DNA of 64,000 bases from Ligilactobacillus araffinosus DSM 20653 (GCF_001435375.1 NZ_AYYZ01000002.1:51445-115444), one strand, 5' to 3'; counted from the first letter of the stretch, positions 17,092-26,506 are shown. Program-made: numbers and translations. Notes: generated by a model not told the origin, from the letters alone.

Positions 17092-17319
17092 ATGATGACT
17101 TATGGGGAAGGATTAAGTCATTGGCGACGGAATTTAAATCTTCGACAATGGCAGGTAGCAGAAACGTTACATGTAACAAGACAAACAATTTCTAATTGGG
17201 AAAATGACGTAAGTTATCCTGATTTAGGAAGTTTGTTTATTTTAAGTAAAAAGTATCATACTTCAGTAAATGATATTCTTGGCCAAGATTATGGTGGGAG
17301 GGGGTGCGAGCAAGACTGA
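17092..17319 (+). CDS. Small XRE-family HTH regulator
   Basis: A 75-residue protein that is almost entirely one Cro/CI-type helix-turn-helix (residues about 7-62: LSHWRRNLNLRQWQVAETLHV, then TRQTISNWENDVSYPDL). TAGGAG upstream supports the ATG at 17092. The tail after DILGQ (GRGCEQD) is short and looks unstructured, so the protein may be a remnant of a longer regulator with a membrane domain. It probably shares a transcript with the SecB-like gene and could act as its antitoxin-like or autoregulatory partner. Confidence 0.75.
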   Translation: MMTYGEGLSHWRRNLNLRQWQVAETLHVTRQTISNWENDVSYPDLGSLFILSKKYHTSVNDILGQDYGGRGCEQD

Positions 17320-17340
17320 TTCGCTTGTTGCATCCAAAAC

Positions 17341-17383
17341 AAAAAAGGATCTGTTTCAGATTATAAAACAGATCCTTTTTTTT
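17341..17383. terminator. Bidirectional terminator between xre and ureI
   Basis: The arms AAAAAAGGATCTGTTT (17341-17356) and AAACAGATCCTTTTTT (from 17367) are complementary, with T runs on both strands. It serves the plus-strand XRE gene and the minus-strand ureI. Confidence 0.9.
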
Positions 17384-17446
17384 ACTGATAAGTACGATCT
17401 ATAAAGGATATTGTGTGTAAGAGACAATATTTTGTATCTTAAAATT

Positions 17447-17959
17447 TTACCATTTGCCAATTAACATTAAGAATCCAGGAATCCATGCCGTAAGGATACC
17501 TTCGAGAATTCCTAAATAGCCAACAAACTTGCCAAGGTTCTTGTGGAGATTATTTTCAATAAATCCAGTTAACCAAAGAATTCCCCATGCAAACCAGATA
17601 ATACCGTAAATCCAATTACCACCCCAACCGAAGAAGCAAAGAATACCGGCAGGAATTGAGTTGATTGCAACGAATAAACTGTACCAGCCGTATAAACGTT
17701 GATCCAAATTAAAGATAGAGTTGATAGCTGTGTAGAGGTATGTGAATGCGAAGAGCAATCCAGTTGCACTTGCATAGAACCATGAAGGACCTTTACCAAC
17801 GCATGCACCATAACCGATAGCAATGATATTTAAGATAAGTCCTAAACCGCCAGTAAAAATATTCATAACGGCGATAGATTTATCTTTAATTCCTTCAATT
17901 CGATAGAAACCGTTACTCATTAAGACCATTCCAACATAGAGTAAAATAACACCTAACAT
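17447..17959 (-). CDS. ureI: Urea channel, UreI/AmiS family
   Basis: A 170-residue protein with six membrane segments. It matches Helicobacter UreI closely in signature segments: MLGVILLYVGMVLMSNG, ATGLLFAFTYLYTAIN, WYSLFVAINSIPAGIL and EGILTAWIPGFLM. UreI lets urea diffuse into the cytoplasm. The loops between segments 2-3 and 4-5 are short and contain no histidine; the only His is in NNLHKN near segment 6. In H. pylori, histidines in the external loops close the channel at neutral pH, so this one is probably not acid-gated. It lies 13 bp downstream of amtB on the same strand. Confidence 0.93.
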   Translation of the reverse strand: MLGVILLYVGMVLMSNGFYRIEGIKDKSIAVMNIFTGGLGLILNIIAIGYGACVGKGPSWFYASATGLLFAFTYLYTAINSIFNLDQRLYGWYSLFVAINSIPAGILCFFGWGGNWIYGIIWFAWGILWLTGFIENNLHKNLGKFVGYLGILEGILTAWIPGFLMLIGKW

Positions 17960-17972
17960 TTAGACTTCCTCC

Positions 17973-19211
17973 TTATTTGTCATCTTCTGAGTATGTTTCG
18001 TGTAATAATGTCTTGTCCAAACCTTCTTTTTGTTGTGCAGCTGTTGTCCGAATGTGACCAATCTTATCAAGGACAAATAAGATAATCCAAGTTAAGATCA
18101 TTGCATATGCAGCAACTAAGACAGCACCCATGATTTGGATAAGTAATTGATGGATTCCAGCATGAGTACCATTAATTACAGGGTTAGCTAAAACTCCAAT
18201 TAAGATTGTACCGAGCATACCACCCATTCCGTGGACACCCCATACATCCAATGCATCATCCCATTTGAACTTGTCTGCTAACTTTACACAAACGTAGCAA
18301 ACGATCGCAGCTAATAGGCCGATTAACATTGCAGCAACGGGAGTTACGTATCCTGAAGCTGGTGTAATCGTAGCTAATCCGGCAACTGCTCCGACCAATG
18401 GTTCAACAAATGAGAAGTGGTGACCATCATGGAAGTAAGCAATAATTGTCCATACGATCATTGCAACGATTGCGGCAACTGCAGTATTTGCAATGATGAT
18501 TGCAGCTTTATCATTAGCGCCTAATGTACCGCCAGCATTAAATCCAAACCAACCAAAGAGAAGCAAACCGGCACCGATACCAACCAATCCCATATTTGAT
18601 GGCTTTTGGTTCTCTTTATCGTGTTCAATTCGTTTTCCTAGATATAAGATTGCAGCTAGTCCAGAGAATGCTGAAGAAATGTGAATAACTGTTCCTCCGG
18701 CAAAGTCAACGAAGCCTAACTTTTGTAAGAATCCGCCGCCCCAGATCCAATGAGCAACAGGGAAGTAAACTAAAATCATCCAAACGATCAAGAATTTGAT
18801 CCATCCGCCAACCGTTAATCGTCCAGCTGTTGCTCCCGTCATCAATGGAAGAGTAATAATAGCAAACATCAATTGATATAAGAAGAAAAGAATAAACGGA
18901 ACAGAAGAACTGTATGTATGGTTAATGTCAAATAAAAGGTTATGGAATGCAAAGAATTGCATTGGATTACCAATTACTCCACCGATATCCTTTCCGAATA
19001 CCAAACTGAAACCACCAAAAATCCAAAGTAATCCGACAACTCCAATGGCAATAAATACTTTTAACATAATTGTTAAAGAATTCTTTTTACGATCTAATCC
19101 ACCATAAAAGAATGCCAAACCAGGAGTCATTAAAAATACAAGAATTGTAGATAAGAAAACAAATGTTAAATTACCTAAACTCGCATTTAAGTTTAAAATG
19201 TGCGTTAACAC
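17973..19211 (-). CDS. amtB: Ammonium transporter
   Basis: A 412-residue Amt/Rh protein with 11 membrane segments. [11 protein letters not shown] near the N-terminus, [14 protein letters not shown] and [14 protein letters not shown] are family signatures; the last two supply the twin histidines of the pore. GlnK usually accompanies amtB, but none is here. Instead it is co-directional with ureI and divergent from the urease genes, so it likely moves ammonium/ammonia made by urease. Direction of flux under acid stress cannot be read from sequence. Confidence 0.94.
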   Translation of the reverse strand: MLTHILNLNASLGNLTFVFLSTILVFLMTPGLAFFYGGLDRKKNSLTIMLKVFIAIGVVGLLWIFGGFSLVFGKDIGGVIGNPMQFFAFHNLLFDINHTYSSSVPFILFFLYQLMFAIITLPLMTGATAGRLTVGGWIKFLIVWMILVYFPVAHWIWGGGFLQKLGFVDFAGGTVIHISSAFSGLAAILYLGKRIEHDKENQKPSNMGLVGIGAGLLLFGWFGFNAGGTLGANDKAAIIIANTAVAAIVAMIVWTIIAYFHDGHHFSFVEPLVGAVAGLATITPASGYVTPVAAMLIGLLAAIVCYVCVKLADKFKWDDALDVWGVHGMGGMLGTILIGVLANPVINGTHAGIHQLLIQIMGAVLVAAYAMILTWIILFVLDKIGHIRTTAAQQKEGLDKTLLHETYSEDDK

Positions 19212-19246
19212 ATCATCTCATCCCTTTATCTCAGAATTGTTAATGA

Positions 19247-19260
19247 AATATTCGAATATT
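19247..19260. promoter_or_regulatory. Palindrome in the amtB-ureA divergent region
   Basis: A perfect 14-bp palindrome AATATTCGAATATT lies 35 bp upstream of the amtB start and just before a plausible ureA promoter. It is a candidate operator for the divergent pair; it does not match GlnR or cre consensus. Confidence 0.4.
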
Positions 19261-19261
19261 C

Positions 19262-19290
19262 TTTACAATTTTGCCACGTAAAATTAATTA
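19262..19290 (+). promoter_or_regulatory. Possible ureABC promoter
   Basis: TTTACA (19262-19267), 17-bp spacer, TAATTA (19285-19290). If used, transcription would begin just before the 19310-19332 hairpin. Confidence 0.4.
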
Positions 19291-19309
19291 AATTCAACCT
19301 CAAACCCTT

Positions 19310-19335
19310 AAAAGACAAGCATCTTGTCTTTTTGA
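19310..19335 (+). promoter_or_regulatory. Hairpin with T-tract in the urease leader (attenuator or operator)
   Basis: Perfect 10-bp arms AAAAGACAAG and CTTGTCTTTT are separated by a 3-nt loop (CAT) and followed by more T. It has the form of an intrinsic terminator but no plus-strand gene ends before it. It sits about 85 bp upstream of ureA, so it is a candidate attenuator or a palindromic operator. Confidence 0.6.
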
Positions 19336-19418
19336 AACCGTTAGCACAAAAGGTGTTATTATCAGTTTTGTTGTTAGGTTACTGCAACGTATTCTTTATC
19401 GAAGAAGGTGAATCAGTT

Positions 19419-19721
19419 ATGCAATTAACATTGCGCGAAGAAGAAAAAATGTTAGTTAGTGTTGCCGCAATGGTAGCACAACAACGGAAAGACCGCGGTC
19501 TTAAGTTAAACCATCCAGAAGCCGTTGCTTTGATTACAAATGCTTTAGTTGAAGCAGCTCGTGATGGTAAATCAATGGAAGAAGTCGTTGATTTAGGTAA
19601 TAAGGTACTAACACGTGAAGATGTTATGGAAGGTGTACCAGAAATGATTCCGATGATTCAGGTGGAAGCAACATTTACAGATGGTACAAAACTTATTACT
19701 TTACACAACCCTATTCAATAG
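19419..19721 (+). CDS. ureA: Urease subunit gamma
   Basis: The 100-residue UreA begins [11 protein letters not shown] at the ATG at 19419, with AAGGTG upstream; the longer frame from a TTG at 19332 would start inside the leader hairpin and is rejected. The length equals bacterial UreA exactly. The block [22 protein letters not shown] and the C-terminal [17 protein letters not shown] are family hallmarks. It assembles with UreB and UreC into the (UreABC)3 holoenzyme that hydrolyses urea to ammonia and carbamate. First gene of a tightly spaced operon. Confidence 0.97.
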   Translation: MQLTLREEEKMLVSVAAMVAQQRKDRGLKLNHPEAVALITNALVEAARDGKSMEEVVDLGNKVLTREDVMEGVPEMIPMIQVEATFTDGTKLITLHNPIQ

Positions 19722-19736
19722 AAAGGAGCGTTTTCA

Positions 19737-20123
19737 ATGGTACCAGGTGAATATGTCTTAGCTAAAGATAAGATTGTATGTAACGCTGACTATCCTGCAA
19801 TCACAATTGAAGTAAAGAACACAGGTGACCGTGCTGTTCAAGTAGGTTCACACTTCCACTTCTATGAAGCAAATGCAGGACTTGAATTTGATCGGAAGAA
19901 AGCTTGGGGTAAACGTTTGGATATTCCTGCTGGAACGGCTATTCGTTTTGAACCAGGCGATGTTCGTAAAGTTAACTTAGTTGACTTTGGTGGTAAGAGA
20001 CGGATCTTTGGATTTAACGATAAAGTTAATGGTTACTTAGATGGTTTCTCAGCACCAGAAACTGACGAAGAAGCATACACAAATGTGCGGAAGTCAGCTC
20101 TTGATATGAACAAAAATAAATAA
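19737..20123 (+). CDS. ureB: Urease subunit beta
   Basis: A 128-residue UreB. It contains the conserved VPGE start, [32 protein letters not shown] and [10 protein letters not shown] segments. It lies 15 bp after ureA with GAAAGGAG as ribosome site. The C-terminal extension of about 20 residues after GYLDG is slightly longer than in some homologues and rich in charged residues. Structural partner of UreA and UreC. Confidence 0.97.
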   Translation: MVPGEYVLAKDKIVCNADYPAITIEVKNTGDRAVQVGSHFHFYEANAGLEFDRKKAWGKRLDIPAGTAIRFEPGDVRKVNLVDFGGKRRIFGFNDKVNGYLDGFSAPETDEEAYTNVRKSALDMNKNK

Positions 20124-20153
20124 GAATAATTACGAAAGGGAGGACTTAGACAG

Positions 20154-21875
20154 ATGAGTTTTGAAATGGATAGAAAAACATACTCACAAATGTTTGGTCC
20201 AACAACTGGCGACAGTGTTCGTTTAGGTGACACAGACTTATTCGCTAAAGTTGAAAAAGACTACACAGTTTACGGCCAAGAAAGTAAATTCGCTGGTGGT
20301 AAAGTTTTACGTGATGGTATGGGACAAAGCGCAACAGCATTACGTAAGTCAGATCCTAAAGTTGTTGATTTTGTAATCACAAACGCTTTGGTTATCGATT
20401 ATACAGGAATTTATAAAGCAGATATTGGTATTCGTGATGGAAAGATTATCGGAATTGGTAAGAGCGGTAATCCAGACAACATGGATAACGTTGATTTTGT
20501 TATCGGCGCAAGTACTGAAGCAATGAATGCTGACGGTATGATTGTTACTGCTGGTGGGATTGATACTCACGTTCACTACATTTCACCAGAATTGGCCGAT
20601 ATGGGATTAGCAAATGGTATTACAACCTTCTTCGGTGGTGGTACAGGTCCTGCTAACGGTACATGTTCAGCAACATGTGCACCAGGTAAGTTCAATATTG
20701 AACAAATCCTTAAGTCATTTGAAAACATTCCAGTAAACTTTGGTGTATTTGCCAAGGGTGGCGGTGTAACTCCTGAAACAACAGGTGAACAAATTGAAGC
20801 CGGTGCTTGTGGTATTAAAGTTCACGAAGACTGGGGTGCAACAGCATCAACAATTGATCACGCACTTGAAGCTGCTGATCAATATGACGTTCAATTAGCT
20901 GTCCACACAGACTCATTGAACGAAGGCGGATTCCTTGAAAACACATTGAACGCAATCAAGGGTCGTACAATCCACACATACCACACAGAAGGTGCCGGTG
21001 GTGGACACGCTCCTGACATTATGGTTGTTGCAGGTCAAGAAAATGTATTACCATCATCAACAAACCCAACAAACCCATTCACAAAGAATGACGTTGCTGA
21101 ATTATTTGATATGACAATGGTATGCCACAGTCTTGATCCAAACGTTCCAGAAGATATTGCCTTTGCTGAATCACGTGTTCGTAAGCAAACAATTGCTGCT
21201 GAAGACGTATTACAAGACATGGGTGCTATCAGTATGATGTCTTCAGATGCCATGGCTATGGGTCGTGTAGGTGAAGTTGTTCAACGTACATGGCAATTAG
21301 CTGACAAGATGAAGAAACAACGTGGACCTCTCGAAGGTGACAGCGAATACGATGATAACAATCGTATCAAACGTTACATTGCTAAGTACACAATTAACCC
21401 AGCTATTACAAACGGTGTAGCAGACTACATTGGTTCTGTTGAAGTTGGTAAGATTGCTGACTTAGTAATTTGGGATCCAAAGATGTTTGGTGCCAAAGTT
21501 AAGTACATCATCATGAATGGTGTTGTTACATACGGTAACATGGGTGACGCAGGTTCAAGTTTACCAACACCAGAACCACAAAAGATGACAAAATTATTTG
21601 GTGCTTACGGCAAGTCATTAACAGATTGCCACATCACATTCGTATCAACATATGCTTATGAACACGGCGTAAAAGAAAAATTAGGTCTTGAACGCATGGT
21701 ATTGCCAGTTCACAATACACGTGATTTATCAAAGCATGATATGAAACTTAATGATTACACACCAGAAACAATTGCTGTCGATCCACAGAAATTTACAGTA
21801 ACAATTGACGGTAAAGAAATTAGCTGTGAACCAACAGATGAAATTGCATTAGCACAACGTTACTTCTTGTACTAA
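20154..21875 (+). CDS. ureC: Urease catalytic subunit alpha
   Basis: The 573-residue catalytic subunit. Nickel ligands and the carbamylated lysine are in place: His139 and His141 (THVHY), Lys222 ([11 protein letters not shown]), His251, His274 and His277 ([12 protein letters not shown]), and the late Asp in [11 protein letters not shown]. The flap reads MVCHSLD, keeping the Cys324 and catalytic His325 positions but with Ser where many ureases have a second His. Codon use is strongly biased (ACA, GGT, CAC), as in highly expressed genes. The ribosome site AAAGGGAGGA is strong. Confidence 0.98.
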   Translation: MSFEMDRKTYSQMFGPTTGDSVRLGDTDLFAKVEKDYTVYGQESKFAGGKVLRDGMGQSATALRKSDPKVVDFVITNALVIDYTGIYKADIGIRDGKIIGIGKSGNPDNMDNVDFVIGASTEAMNADGMIVTAGGIDTHVHYISPELADMGLANGITTFFGGGTGPANGTCSATCAPGKFNIEQILKSFENIPVNFGVFAKGGGVTPETTGEQIEAGACGIKVHEDWGATASTIDHALEAADQYDVQLAVHTDSLNEGGFLENTLNAIKGRTIHTYHTEGAGGGHAPDIMVVAGQENVLPSSTNPTNPFTKNDVAELFDMTMVCHSLDPNVPEDIAFAESRVRKQTIAAEDVLQDMGAISMMSSDAMAMGRVGEVVQRTWQLADKMKKQRGPLEGDSEYDDNNRIKRYIAKYTINPAITNGVADYIGSVEVGKIADLVIWDPKMFGAKVKYIIMNGVVTYGNMGDAGSSLPTPEPQKMTKLFGAYGKSLTDCHITFVSTYAYEHGVKEKLGLERMVLPVHNTRDLSKHDMKLNDYTPETIAVDPQKFTVTIDGKEISCEPTDEIALAQRYFLY

Positions 21876-21890
21876 TTTGAATTAAACATT

Positions 21891-21938
21891 AGCTATGTTG
21901 GTTTCCAGTTAGCTGGAAACTGGCGTAGCTTTTGTTTT
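21891..21938 (+). terminator. Long hairpin between ureC and ureE (partial terminator)
   Basis: An 18-bp stem (21891-21908 with 21913-21930, four G-T wobbles), a TTAG loop and TTTTGTTTTT. It separates the abundant structural genes from the assembly genes. Since ureE follows with its own ribosome site and no clear promoter, partial termination that lowers ureEFGD expression is likely. Confidence 0.75.
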
Positions 21939-21964
21939 TATGTGAAAGATAAGGAGCGATCAAT

Positions 21965-22420
21965 ATGGAGATTATCACCAAAATTATAGGGAATGTTGAT
22001 GATGTCAAAGATATTGAACAACATCATGTTGAAACAATTTTTATTGAAAATGATGCATTAAGCAAGCCCATTCAACGTCTTAAGTCTGACCATGGCAATG
22101 AATACGGTCTAAGAATTGATCGGAAAGACTTGCCTCTTCATGATGGAGATATTATTAAAAATGATGGTCATAATATCGTTATGCTTCACACTCGTTCGAA
22201 GGAAATGATTGTGATTACTCCAAAAGATATTGATGAAATGGGAAGAATTGCACACCTTTTAGGAAATACTCACAAGCCTGTTAAGGTTGAAAACGGGAAA
22301 ATCATTTTAGATCGTGATCCGGTTGTAGAGAAGATTCTCGGTCACAATGATATTCAGTATGAACTTAAAGAAATGACACTTTCAGAACCTTTAAAATTTG
22401 CAGATTTAAGCTATGACTAA
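21965..22420 (+). CDS. ureE: Urease accessory protein UreE, nickel chaperone
   Basis: A 151-residue UreE with the N-terminal peptide-binding-like half (LRIDRKDLPLHDGDII) and the C-terminal metal-binding half (AHLLGNTHKPVKVENGKIILDRDPVVEKILG). The His-rich tail of Klebsiella UreE, used for nickel storage, is absent; the protein ends FADLSYD. It delivers nickel to the UreDFG complex. Its stop overlaps the ureF start by 8 bp, implying translational coupling. Confidence 0.93.
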   Translation: MEIITKIIGNVDDVKDIEQHHVETIFIENDALSKPIQRLKSDHGNEYGLRIDRKDLPLHDGDIIKNDGHNIVMLHTRSKEMIVITPKDIDEMGRIAHLLGNTHKPVKVENGKIILDRDPVVEKILGHNDIQYELKEMTLSEPLKFADLSYD

Positions 22421-23153
22421 AGAAAATAAAATAACAAAAAATCAATTAGAAAAAATCAAAAAGATACTTGAAGTATTTCAAATTTGTGATTCAACTTTTC
22501 CAATTGGAACGTTTAATCATTCCTATGGGATGGAAACTTATCTTCGAGATAACAAAGTAACTGATAATGATTCATTTGAAAAATGGCTTGGAACATTTCT
22601 TCAAACTCAGTTTAAATGGGGCGAAGGGTTACTTGTAAAGTTGGCTCTTGAAGCCCTTCAAAAGGGAAATGTTGAAAAAATCTGGCAATATGATAAGGAA
22701 ATCACGCTTTCAACTTCAGCGATTGAAACACGTAAAGGTGCGAAGTTGATTGCATTACAAATGATTGAACTTATATTGCAAATTTATGATGATGATTCCC
22801 CTGAAATTAAGTTGGTTAAAGAATACCAAGAAAAAATCAATAACGATAAGGCATACGGGAATCCAGCAATTGTATTCGCAATTTTTATGAAATACAAAGA
22901 TATTCCGGCATTTGAAAGCACTTGTTACTATGGCTACAGTATTGTAACAACCATGGTTCAAAATGCTGTGCGGACAATCCCTCTAGGTCAAAAATCAGGT
23001 CAAAGAATCATGCATGACATTTTTGACGTTGTCTTAAAGTTATGTGAAGAAATCAGTCAGTTAGATGAACGTTATCTTGGGGCAAATGTTCCGGGAATTG
23101 AAATGTCACAAATTCGACATGAAACAACTGTTTTCAGATTATTCATGTCTTAA
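22413..23153 (+). CDS. ureF: Urease accessory protein UreF
   Basis: A 246-residue all-helical protein with the UreF signature FQICDSTFPIGTFNHSYGMET near the N-terminus and NAVRTIPLGQKSGQ in the C-terminal part. It bridges UreD and UreG in the activation complex and is thought to gate GTP hydrolysis by UreG. The ATG lies inside the end of ureE. Codon use is less biased than in ureABC, consistent with lower expression. Confidence 0.93.
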   Translation: MTKENKITKNQLEKIKKILEVFQICDSTFPIGTFNHSYGMETYLRDNKVTDNDSFEKWLGTFLQTQFKWGEGLLVKLALEALQKGNVEKIWQYDKEITLSTSAIETRKGAKLIALQMIELILQIYDDDSPEIKLVKEYQEKINNDKAYGNPAIVFAIFMKYKDIPAFESTCYYGYSIVTTMVQNAVRTIPLGQKSGQRIMHDIFDVVLKLCEEISQLDERYLGANVPGIEMSQIRHETTVFRLFMS

Positions 23154-23177
23154 AAATTAGAAAGGAAGATTATTATT

Positions 23178-23786
23178 ATGACAAAACCAGTTATTATCGG
23201 TGTTGGTGGACCAGTTGGATCAGGTAAGACGGCATTATTGGAAGATTTAACACGTGTAATGTCAGACAAGTATGAAATGGCTGTTATTACAAACGATATT
23301 TATACTAAAGTTGATGAAGAGTATATGAAGAAGAATTCAGTTCTTGATGATGATCGGATCGTCGGAATTGAAACAGGTGGCTGCCCACACACAGCTATTC
23401 GTGAAGATGCTTCAATGAACATGGCTGCTGTTGAAGAACTTGAAAAGAAGTATCCAAACCTTGATTTATTGTTCATTGAAAGTGGTGGCGATAACTTAGC
23501 TGCAACTTTCAGCCCAGACTTAGTAGACTTTTCAATTTATGTAATTGGCGTGCCAGAAGGTGAAAAAATTCCACGCAAAGCAGGTCAAGGAATGATTAAG
23601 AGTGATTTATTCATTATTAATAAGACTGACTTGGCTAAATACGTTGGTGCTGATTTGGATCGGATGAAGTCAGATACTGAAAAATTCCGTTCAGATGACA
23701 GCTTTGTATTTACAAACCTTAAATCAGGAGAAAACCTTGATAAGGTTGTTGACTGGATCAAGAAAAACTGCTTATTAGAAAACTAG
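23178..23786 (+). CDS. ureG: Urease accessory GTPase UreG
   Basis: A 202-residue SIMIBI-class GTPase. The P-loop GPVGSGKT is at residues 11-18, the nickel-binding Cys-Pro-His at 69-71 ([13 protein letters not shown]), the switch/Walker B region [15 protein letters not shown] follows, and [11 protein letters not shown] carries the NKxD guanine motif. It couples GTP hydrolysis to nickel insertion. 24 bp after ureF with AAAGGA as ribosome site. Confidence 0.97.
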   Translation: MTKPVIIGVGGPVGSGKTALLEDLTRVMSDKYEMAVITNDIYTKVDEEYMKKNSVLDDDRIVGIETGGCPHTAIREDASMNMAAVEELEKKYPNLDLLFIESGGDNLAATFSPDLVDFSIYVIGVPEGEKIPRKAGQGMIKSDLFIINKTDLAKYVGADLDRMKSDTEKFRSDDSFVFTNLKSGENLDKVVDWIKKNCLLEN

Positions 23787-23802
23787 AATAGGAAAGTAAC
23801 CA

Positions 23803-24642
23803 ATGGACAAATATGACGGATATACAGAATTAAGTTTTATTCCGAAAAACGGTCGAACATTAGTTGATACGTTGAAATATCATGGACAATCTCGAGTTTC
23901 GGCACGGATGCAACTAAATAATGAAGATACGCTTTGTTATTTTTTGATCGCAATGGGCGGCGGTTTGACGGAAGGCGAGGATTACTATACTAAGATTTCG
24001 TTAGCTGAAGACACGCGGGCAATTATTTCTACTCAAGCACCAACTTATATATTCAAGTGCGATAACCATGAAATAACTCATCAAATTAATGAAATCAGTG
24101 TGAAGAAAGATGCAATTCTTGAATATCTGCCTGACAGCTTAATCCCGTACCGGAACGCAAGGTATCGTCAAGACAGTGAAATTAATGTGGAAAAAGGTGG
24201 CACGTTAATTTATACAGATGGTCTTACATCAGGATGGTCTCCTGACGGAACAGAGTTTTCATATGAAGATATTCAATTAAAGACTCAAATTATTTACGAT
24301 GGTAATTTAATGTATGCAGATAATGTGATTCTTGAACCAAATGTATTTAAGATGCAAGATTTAGGTTTCTTTGATAACTATAAAAACTACGATAGTTTGG
24401 TTGTAGTTAATGAAAAAATCGATGACGCGTTTGTAAAAGAATTGCAAGATAAATTCAAGCAACAAGATAAGGTTCGTGTGGGAATTTCAAAACTCGAAGG
24501 GCCAGGATTTGTAATGCGAATTTTAGGAGATAATATCAACTTTAATCGTAAAGTTTTGATGGACTGTGTGGATGATATTCGTGGCAAGTTATTTGGGTCA
24601 CCTAAGCTTGATTTACGAAAAGATCCACGGTTTGTTTATTAA
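23803..24642 (+). CDS. ureD: Urease accessory protein UreD (UreH)
   Basis: A 279-residue beta-helical scaffold of the nickel delivery complex. GGGLTEGEDYYTKISLAEDTRAIISTQAPT is the characteristic block (residues about 50-79); LEYLPDSLIPYRNARYRQ and YTDGLTSGWSPDGTEF are also conserved. It is the last assembly gene and is followed after 19 bp by the nickel transporter, a common arrangement in Gram-positive urease clusters. Confidence 0.92.
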   Translation: MDKYDGYTELSFIPKNGRTLVDTLKYHGQSRVSARMQLNNEDTLCYFLIAMGGGLTEGEDYYTKISLAEDTRAIISTQAPTYIFKCDNHEITHQINEISVKKDAILEYLPDSLIPYRNARYRQDSEINVEKGGTLIYTDGLTSGWSPDGTEFSYEDIQLKTQIIYDGNLMYADNVILEPNVFKMQDLGFFDNYKNYDSLVVVNEKIDDAFVKELQDKFKQQDKVRVGISKLEGPGFVMRILGDNINFNRKVLMDCVDDIRGKLFGSPKLDLRKDPRFVY

Positions 24643-24661
24643 CTAGCCTGGAGGGATAAAA

Positions 24662-25705
24662 ATGCATATTCCTGAGAATTATTTAAGTCCATCGACATGT
24701 GCAACAATGTTTGCAGTCATGGCACCTGTTTGGTATGTATCAGCCAAAAAGGTTAAGGTTCAAATTGAAAAGAAAAAGGAAACGGTTGTTCAATTAGGGA
24801 TGGGAGCATCACTTGCATTTTTAATCATGATGTTCAATGTTCCTGTTCCTGGTGGAACAACAGCACATGCTGTAGGGTCAGCGTTACTGGCGATATTGTT
24901 GGGCCCATGGGCCGCGTGTCTTTCGGTAACAATGGCGTTAATATTGCAGGCATTCCTATTTGGAGATGGAGGGATTCTTTGCTTAGGTGCAAACACTTTT
25001 AACATGGCATTTGTTCTTCCATTTGTAGGGTATGGAATTTTCTTGTTGTGTCGGAAAATTTTTAAAAAACACGGCGATAAGATCGGCGCATTTGCAGGAG
25101 GGTACATTGGAATTGTATGTGCTGCATTTATGTGCGGGGTTGAACTTGGAATCCAGCCACTGTTATTTAAAAATAGTCATGGGAATCCATTGTATTGTCC
25201 ATACCCATTAAAAATTTCTGTTCCTGCAATGGTTGGTGCACACTTAATTATTGGGTTGATTGAAGGGGCAATTACCCTTATGGTTTATAGTTATATTAAA
25301 AAAGTAGCACCGCAGACGATATATCATGCAAGTGACTATCTGAACACTGAGGTAAGCAAAACTCAGAATAGTGGAATGAAAGTTTGGAAAAAGGCAATTA
25401 TTGCAATTATTGCTGTTGCATTAATTTTCACACCTCTTGGATTAATTGCATCAGCCCCTGCTTGGGGAGAATGGGATGCAAGTGGAATTCTTACTCAACT
25501 TAGAAAATATCATTTAAATGCAGTTGTTCCGGATGCATTTAAACATGGACAAGGCTATCATGCCGCTTTTGATGGTTATGCAATTCCAGGAATGAATCAT
25601 GGAATTGAAGCTGCATTTGGATATATTTTGTGTGGGATAACAGCAATTATTATTTTCCTTTTAGTTGCGAAGATTTTGAGTGCCTTTGTTAAAAGTAAAG
25701 AATAA
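24662..25705 (+). CDS. nikM: ECF nickel transporter, fused NikM/NikN substrate component
   Basis: A 347-residue membrane protein of the CbiM/NikM family. It starts Met-His2 (MHIPENYLSPSTC); this N-terminal His is a metal ligand in the family. The first 220 residues form the seven-helix S component (GGTTAHAVGSALLAILLGPWAA). After a linker, two helices flanking an extracytoplasmic loop rich in His/Gly correspond to NikN. Together with the next two genes it forms an ATP-driven importer. Cobalt is the other possibility, but the urease context argues for nickel. Confidence 0.9.
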   Translation: MHIPENYLSPSTCATMFAVMAPVWYVSAKKVKVQIEKKKETVVQLGMGASLAFLIMMFNVPVPGGTTAHAVGSALLAILLGPWAACLSVTMALILQAFLFGDGGILCLGANTFNMAFVLPFVGYGIFLLCRKIFKKHGDKIGAFAGGYIGIVCAAFMCGVELGIQPLLFKNSHGNPLYCPYPLKISVPAMVGAHLIIGLIEGAITLMVYSYIKKVAPQTIYHASDYLNTEVSKTQNSGMKVWKKAIIAIIAVALIFTPLGLIASAPAWGEWDASGILTQLRKYHLNAVVPDAFKHGQGYHAAFDGYAIPGMNHGIEAAFGYILCGITAIIIFLLVAKILSAFVKSKE

Positions 25706-25723
25706 TAGAGAGAGTGTGGTTAT

Positions 25724-26506
25724 ATGTTACCGCATTGGATGTATGAAAAAGAGGACTATGAGCCAGAAATAAAAAAGGGTGGTTTGTTTTCTAATGAAAA
25801 GCTTTTAAAGGGATTACTTTCAAAATTGCATACCGAAAGTAAAGTATGTAAAAAACATCCTTTTCACCCATTAGTGTATCTTGTAAATATAATCATAATC
25901 TCGTTAATTTTATGTTTTACTTACAACAAATATGTAATTTGGATAATCGGAATATACGCAGCTGCTTTACTTTTGCGGGTGTCGAATAAAACATTATTGA
26001 AGATTATAAAACGGACGTTGGGACTGTTTGTCCTTAACCTAGTCTTATATAGTCCTTCGATAATTTTAGGAACAGGTAATTATGTTTTCTTGATAAAAAT
26101 GTTTTTACTTTTCCTTTCACTAATAACATATGCTTCAACGACATCAGTTTATGATTTTCTAACTGCGTTAAAACAGCTACATGTGCCAGATTTCATAATC
26201 TTTCAGGTAGATATTTTTGTAAAACATTTACACATTCTTGGATCATTTTTATTAAAGGTTGTTTATGCAATTGAAGCACGTTCTGTCGGAAGTGAAAAGG
26301 GGCAAAATAAATTGATGGGAACGATTTTTGGAAACCTTTATCTGGAAATGGTTAAGTTCGGAAAAGAGCTTTATAACGCTTTGGAAGCACGAGCTTTTAC
26401 AGGAAAATATGATTATATGATTCATAAACTAAATTGGAAAGACTATACTTTGATTTTTATTCAGGCGGTTTTATTAGTTCTTGTAATTTTGATTGGAAGG
26501 GGCTGA
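25724..26506 (+). CDS. nikQ: ECF transporter transmembrane (T) component
   Basis: A 260-residue CbiQ/EcfT-type protein with about five membrane segments. The cytoplasmic coupling motifs are visible late in the protein: AIEARSVGS and NALEARAFTG, the two A-R-G/S-like boxes that contact the ATPase. A cytoplasmic N-terminus of about 40 residues precedes the first helix. 18 bp after nikM; its end overlaps the region of the ATPase start. Confidence 0.88.
   Translation: MLPHWMYEKEDYEPEIKKGGLFSNEKLLKGLLSKLHTESKVCKKHPFHPLVYLVNIIIISLILCFTYNKYVIWIIGIYAAALLLRVSNKTLLKIIKRTLGLFVLNLVLYSPSIILGTGNYVFLIKMFLLFLSLITYASTTSVYDFLTALKQLHVPDFIIFQVDIFVKHLHILGSFLLKVVYAIEARSVGSEKGQNKLMGTIFGNLYLEMVKFGKELYNALEARAFTGKYDYMIHKLNWKDYTLIFIQAVLLVLVILIGRG

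Noticed and set aside
19332..19418. N-terminal extension of UreA from TTG
   Set aside because: It starts within the leader hairpin, adds 29 residues absent from the family, and a ribosome site precedes ATG 19419.
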